6,727 nucleotides of DNA from JACMNW01 sp031402355 (lineage in GTDB: Bacteria; Pseudomonadota; Alphaproteobacteria; Rhodobacterales; Rhodobacteraceae). Every line of letters begins with the position of its first letter. Positions within the stretch are counted from its first letter, which is position 1. Positions 6,111 to 6,727 of the stretch are shown in pieces. The stretch is from the NCBI GenBank assembly GCA_031402355.1, contig JANNSG010000109.1:1-6727 (forward strand), written 5' to 3'. A program made the translations under genes and the position numbers. Under the pieces are notes generated by a model. The model made no database searches. It saw only the letters and a list, made by a program, of their open reading frames with translations, and was not told the DNA's origin.

Positions 6111-6176
6111 GATTCTTCCCCACCATAACCCGCAATTGCTGAAACAGCGGTCACGAGAAGGTTATCCGATGTCGTT

Positions 6177-6191
6177 GGCGATCAGATCGCC
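6177..6191. repeat. Perfect 7-1-7 inverted repeat, possible operator
   Basis: GGCGATCAGATCGCC is a perfect dyad with 7-bp arms around one central base. It lies about 80 bp upstream of the first minus-strand gene and about 43 bp upstream of the tRNA promoter -35. The symmetry suits a dimeric regulator. There is no T-tract beside it on either strand, so a terminator is unlikely. It does not match a copper-regulator or FNR site that I can name. A chance origin is possible. Confidence 0.35.
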
Positions 6192-6233
6192 CGGCCCCCT
6201 GCAAATGACTCACCAGATTGATCGAAAAGACCC

Positions 6234-6262
6234 TTGCGGCGCTAGCGGGCCTTCGCTACATA
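6234..6262 (+). promoter_or_regulatory. Probable promoter of tRNA-Gln
   Basis: TTGCGGC at 6234-6240 and GCTACATA at 6255-6262 are separated by 14 nt. This fits the Caulobacter-type housekeeping consensus (TTGaCGS, 10-14 nt, GCTANAWC), with two mismatches in the -35 and one at the last -10 base. It would start transcription a few bases before the mature tRNA 5' end at 6275. An 8-bp palindrome, CGCTAGCG (6240-6247), begins at the last -35 base and extends into the spacer. Confidence 0.55.
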
Positions 6263-6274
6263 CCCGCCCACAGT

Positions 6275-6349
6275 TGGGGCGTCGCCAAGCGGTAAGGCAT
6301 CGGTTTTTGGTACCGACATTCGGAGGTTCGATCCCTCCCGCCCCAGCCA
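6275..6349 (+). tRNA. trnQ: tRNA-Gln (anticodon UUG)
   Basis: A complete 75-nt cloverleaf can be folded by eye. The acceptor TGGGGCG (6275-6281) pairs with CGCCCCA (6339-6345). The D stem is GCC/GGC (6284-6286 with 6296-6298). The anticodon stem is TCGGT/ACCGA (6300-6304 with 6312-6316), with TTG at 6307-6309 in the loop. The T arm contains GGTTCGATCC. The discriminator is G6346, followed by an encoded CCA (6347-6349). A U1-A72 pair at the end of the acceptor is typical of bacterial tRNA-Gln. It reads CAA and, by wobble, CAG codons. No terminator hairpin with a T-run follows. The opposing epimerase gene ends 26 nt downstream. Confidence 0.97.
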
Positions 6350-6375
6350 GACTTCATCACACAGACCAAGATTTG

Positions 6376-6727
6376 TCAGGCCGCCGCGTCCCAACCGGTA
6401 CGGATATGTGAAAATCCCTCGCGGTAGACGGCCTCTGGACTTTCGGCGAAATCGCGCCAGACCTTGGTTGCTGCGGCAAGGGCTGGCAGACCCCGGCCAA
6501 ACGCCTCAATGGTCAGCCAATCGTCATAGCCCGAACTGCGTATCGCGCGGAACGTCTCGGCCCAGGGAATGTTTCCGCGCCCCGGCACGCCGCGATCGTT
6601 TTCCGATATGTGGATATGGACGATGTTGCGGACATTGTCGGCAAAGGCAGCAATCGGATCTGGCTCTTCGATATTGCTGTGAAAAGTGTCGTACATCGCG
6701 CGGATATTGGGATGTCCGATGGCCTGA
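6376..6727 (-). CDS. Sugar phosphate isomerase/epimerase, C-terminal part (runs off the right edge)
   Basis: Only the last 116 residues are in the window; the frame stays open to the right edge, so the ATG at 6696 is internal. The fragment reads IGHPNIRAMYDTFHSNIEE, then VHIHISENDRGVPGRGNIPW, then DDWLTIEAFGRG. These are the hallmarks of the xylose-isomerase-like TIM-barrel group that includes D-tagatose/D-psicose 3-epimerase. Three of the four expected metal ligands are visible: the Asp of YDTFH, a His of HIH and the Glu of TIEAF. The Arg of ENDRG is the usual substrate-contact residue. The first metal-binding Glu would lie outside. Such enzymes interconvert ketoses or related sugars in the cytoplasm and often sit in sugar-uptake operons, but the upstream context is not visible. 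The substrate cannot be told from this part. Confidence 0.88.
   Translation of the reverse strand, partial: QAIGHPNIRAMYDTFHSNIEEPDPIAAFADNVRNIVHIHISENDRGVPGRGNIPWAETFRAIRSSGYDDWLTIEAFGRGLPALAAATKVWRDFAESPEAVYREGFSHIRTGWDAAA

Larger units (their letters stand above)
6099..6274. other. Divergent intergenic region between the cysteine/SCO operon and tRNA-Gln
   Basis: These 176 bases separate the minus-strand operon from the plus-strand tRNA. They should hold the promoter of the operon, though I see no convincing -35/-10 pair on that strand. They also hold the tRNA promoter and a 15-bp dyad, listed separately. No credible small gene is visible. Confidence 0.6.

Noticed and set aside
6125..6165. 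ATAACC and GGTTAT inverted copies 29 nt apart
   Set aside because: Six-base arms at this distance are easily expected by chance and match no known site.
6215..6226. FNR-like half site near TTGATCGA
   Set aside because: Only the left half resembles TTGAT; the expected ATCAA half at the right spacing is missing.
6275..6349. tRNA-Gln as an integration site for a genomic island
   Set aside because: No integrase gene, direct repeat of the tRNA 3' end or change in composition is visible in the window.
5983..6411. 142-codon plus-strand open frame running through the tRNA
   Set aside because: It crosses the start of a real minus-strand gene, the whole tRNA-Gln and the end of the epimerase gene, and has no coding character.

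Overview
The window looks like chromosomal DNA of an alphaproteobacterium, most likely in the Rhodobacterales (Roseobacter group). The reasons are moderately high GC with dense gene packing, a KpsT/KpsE-type capsule exporter whose inner-membrane protein has a long cytoplasmic N-terminal extension, a periplasmic SCO1/SenC gene, and a tRNA promoter that fits the Caulobacter-type housekeeping consensus. The assignment comes from recalled family resemblance, not from a search.

Left part (1-3183, plus strand): a tightly packed capsule/surface polysaccharide operon. It has a KpsT-like ABC ATPase (82-735), an overlapping KpsE/CtrB-like polysaccharide co-polymerase/export protein (719-2344) and KdsA, Kdo-8-phosphate synthase (2353-3183). 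The ATPase powers export of a polysaccharide through a membrane permease that is not in the window (a KpsM homologue is expected nearby). KpsE links the inner-membrane transporter to the periplasm. KdsA makes the precursor of Kdo, the sugar of the glycolipid linker in this capsule class and of the LPS core. Bases 1-81 may hold the tail of an upstream gene.

Middle (3191-6098, minus strand): four co-directional genes that meet kdsA tail to tail with a 7-nt gap. In transcription order they are a small secreted cysteine-motif protein (6098-5637), a second secreted cysteine-motif protein that looks like a diverged relative of the first (5623-5042), a SCO1/SenC-family protein with a CxxxC copper/thiol motif (5045-4407, GTGA overlap), and an HI0933/BaiN-type FAD flavoprotein (4366-3191). 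The first three look like a periplasmic copper- or thiol-handling unit. The role of the two cysteine proteins is not known to me, and this is the most interesting part of the window. The flavoprotein may only be co-transcribed.

Right part (6099-6727): a 176-nt intergenic region holding a perfect 15-bp dyad and a plausible tRNA promoter, then tRNA-Gln(UUG) on the plus strand with encoded CCA. Converging on it is the C-terminal part of a sugar-phosphate isomerase/epimerase (TIM barrel, tagatose/psicose 3-epimerase-like) that runs off the right edge. I saw no mobile elements, CRISPR arrays, rRNA or frameshifted genes.
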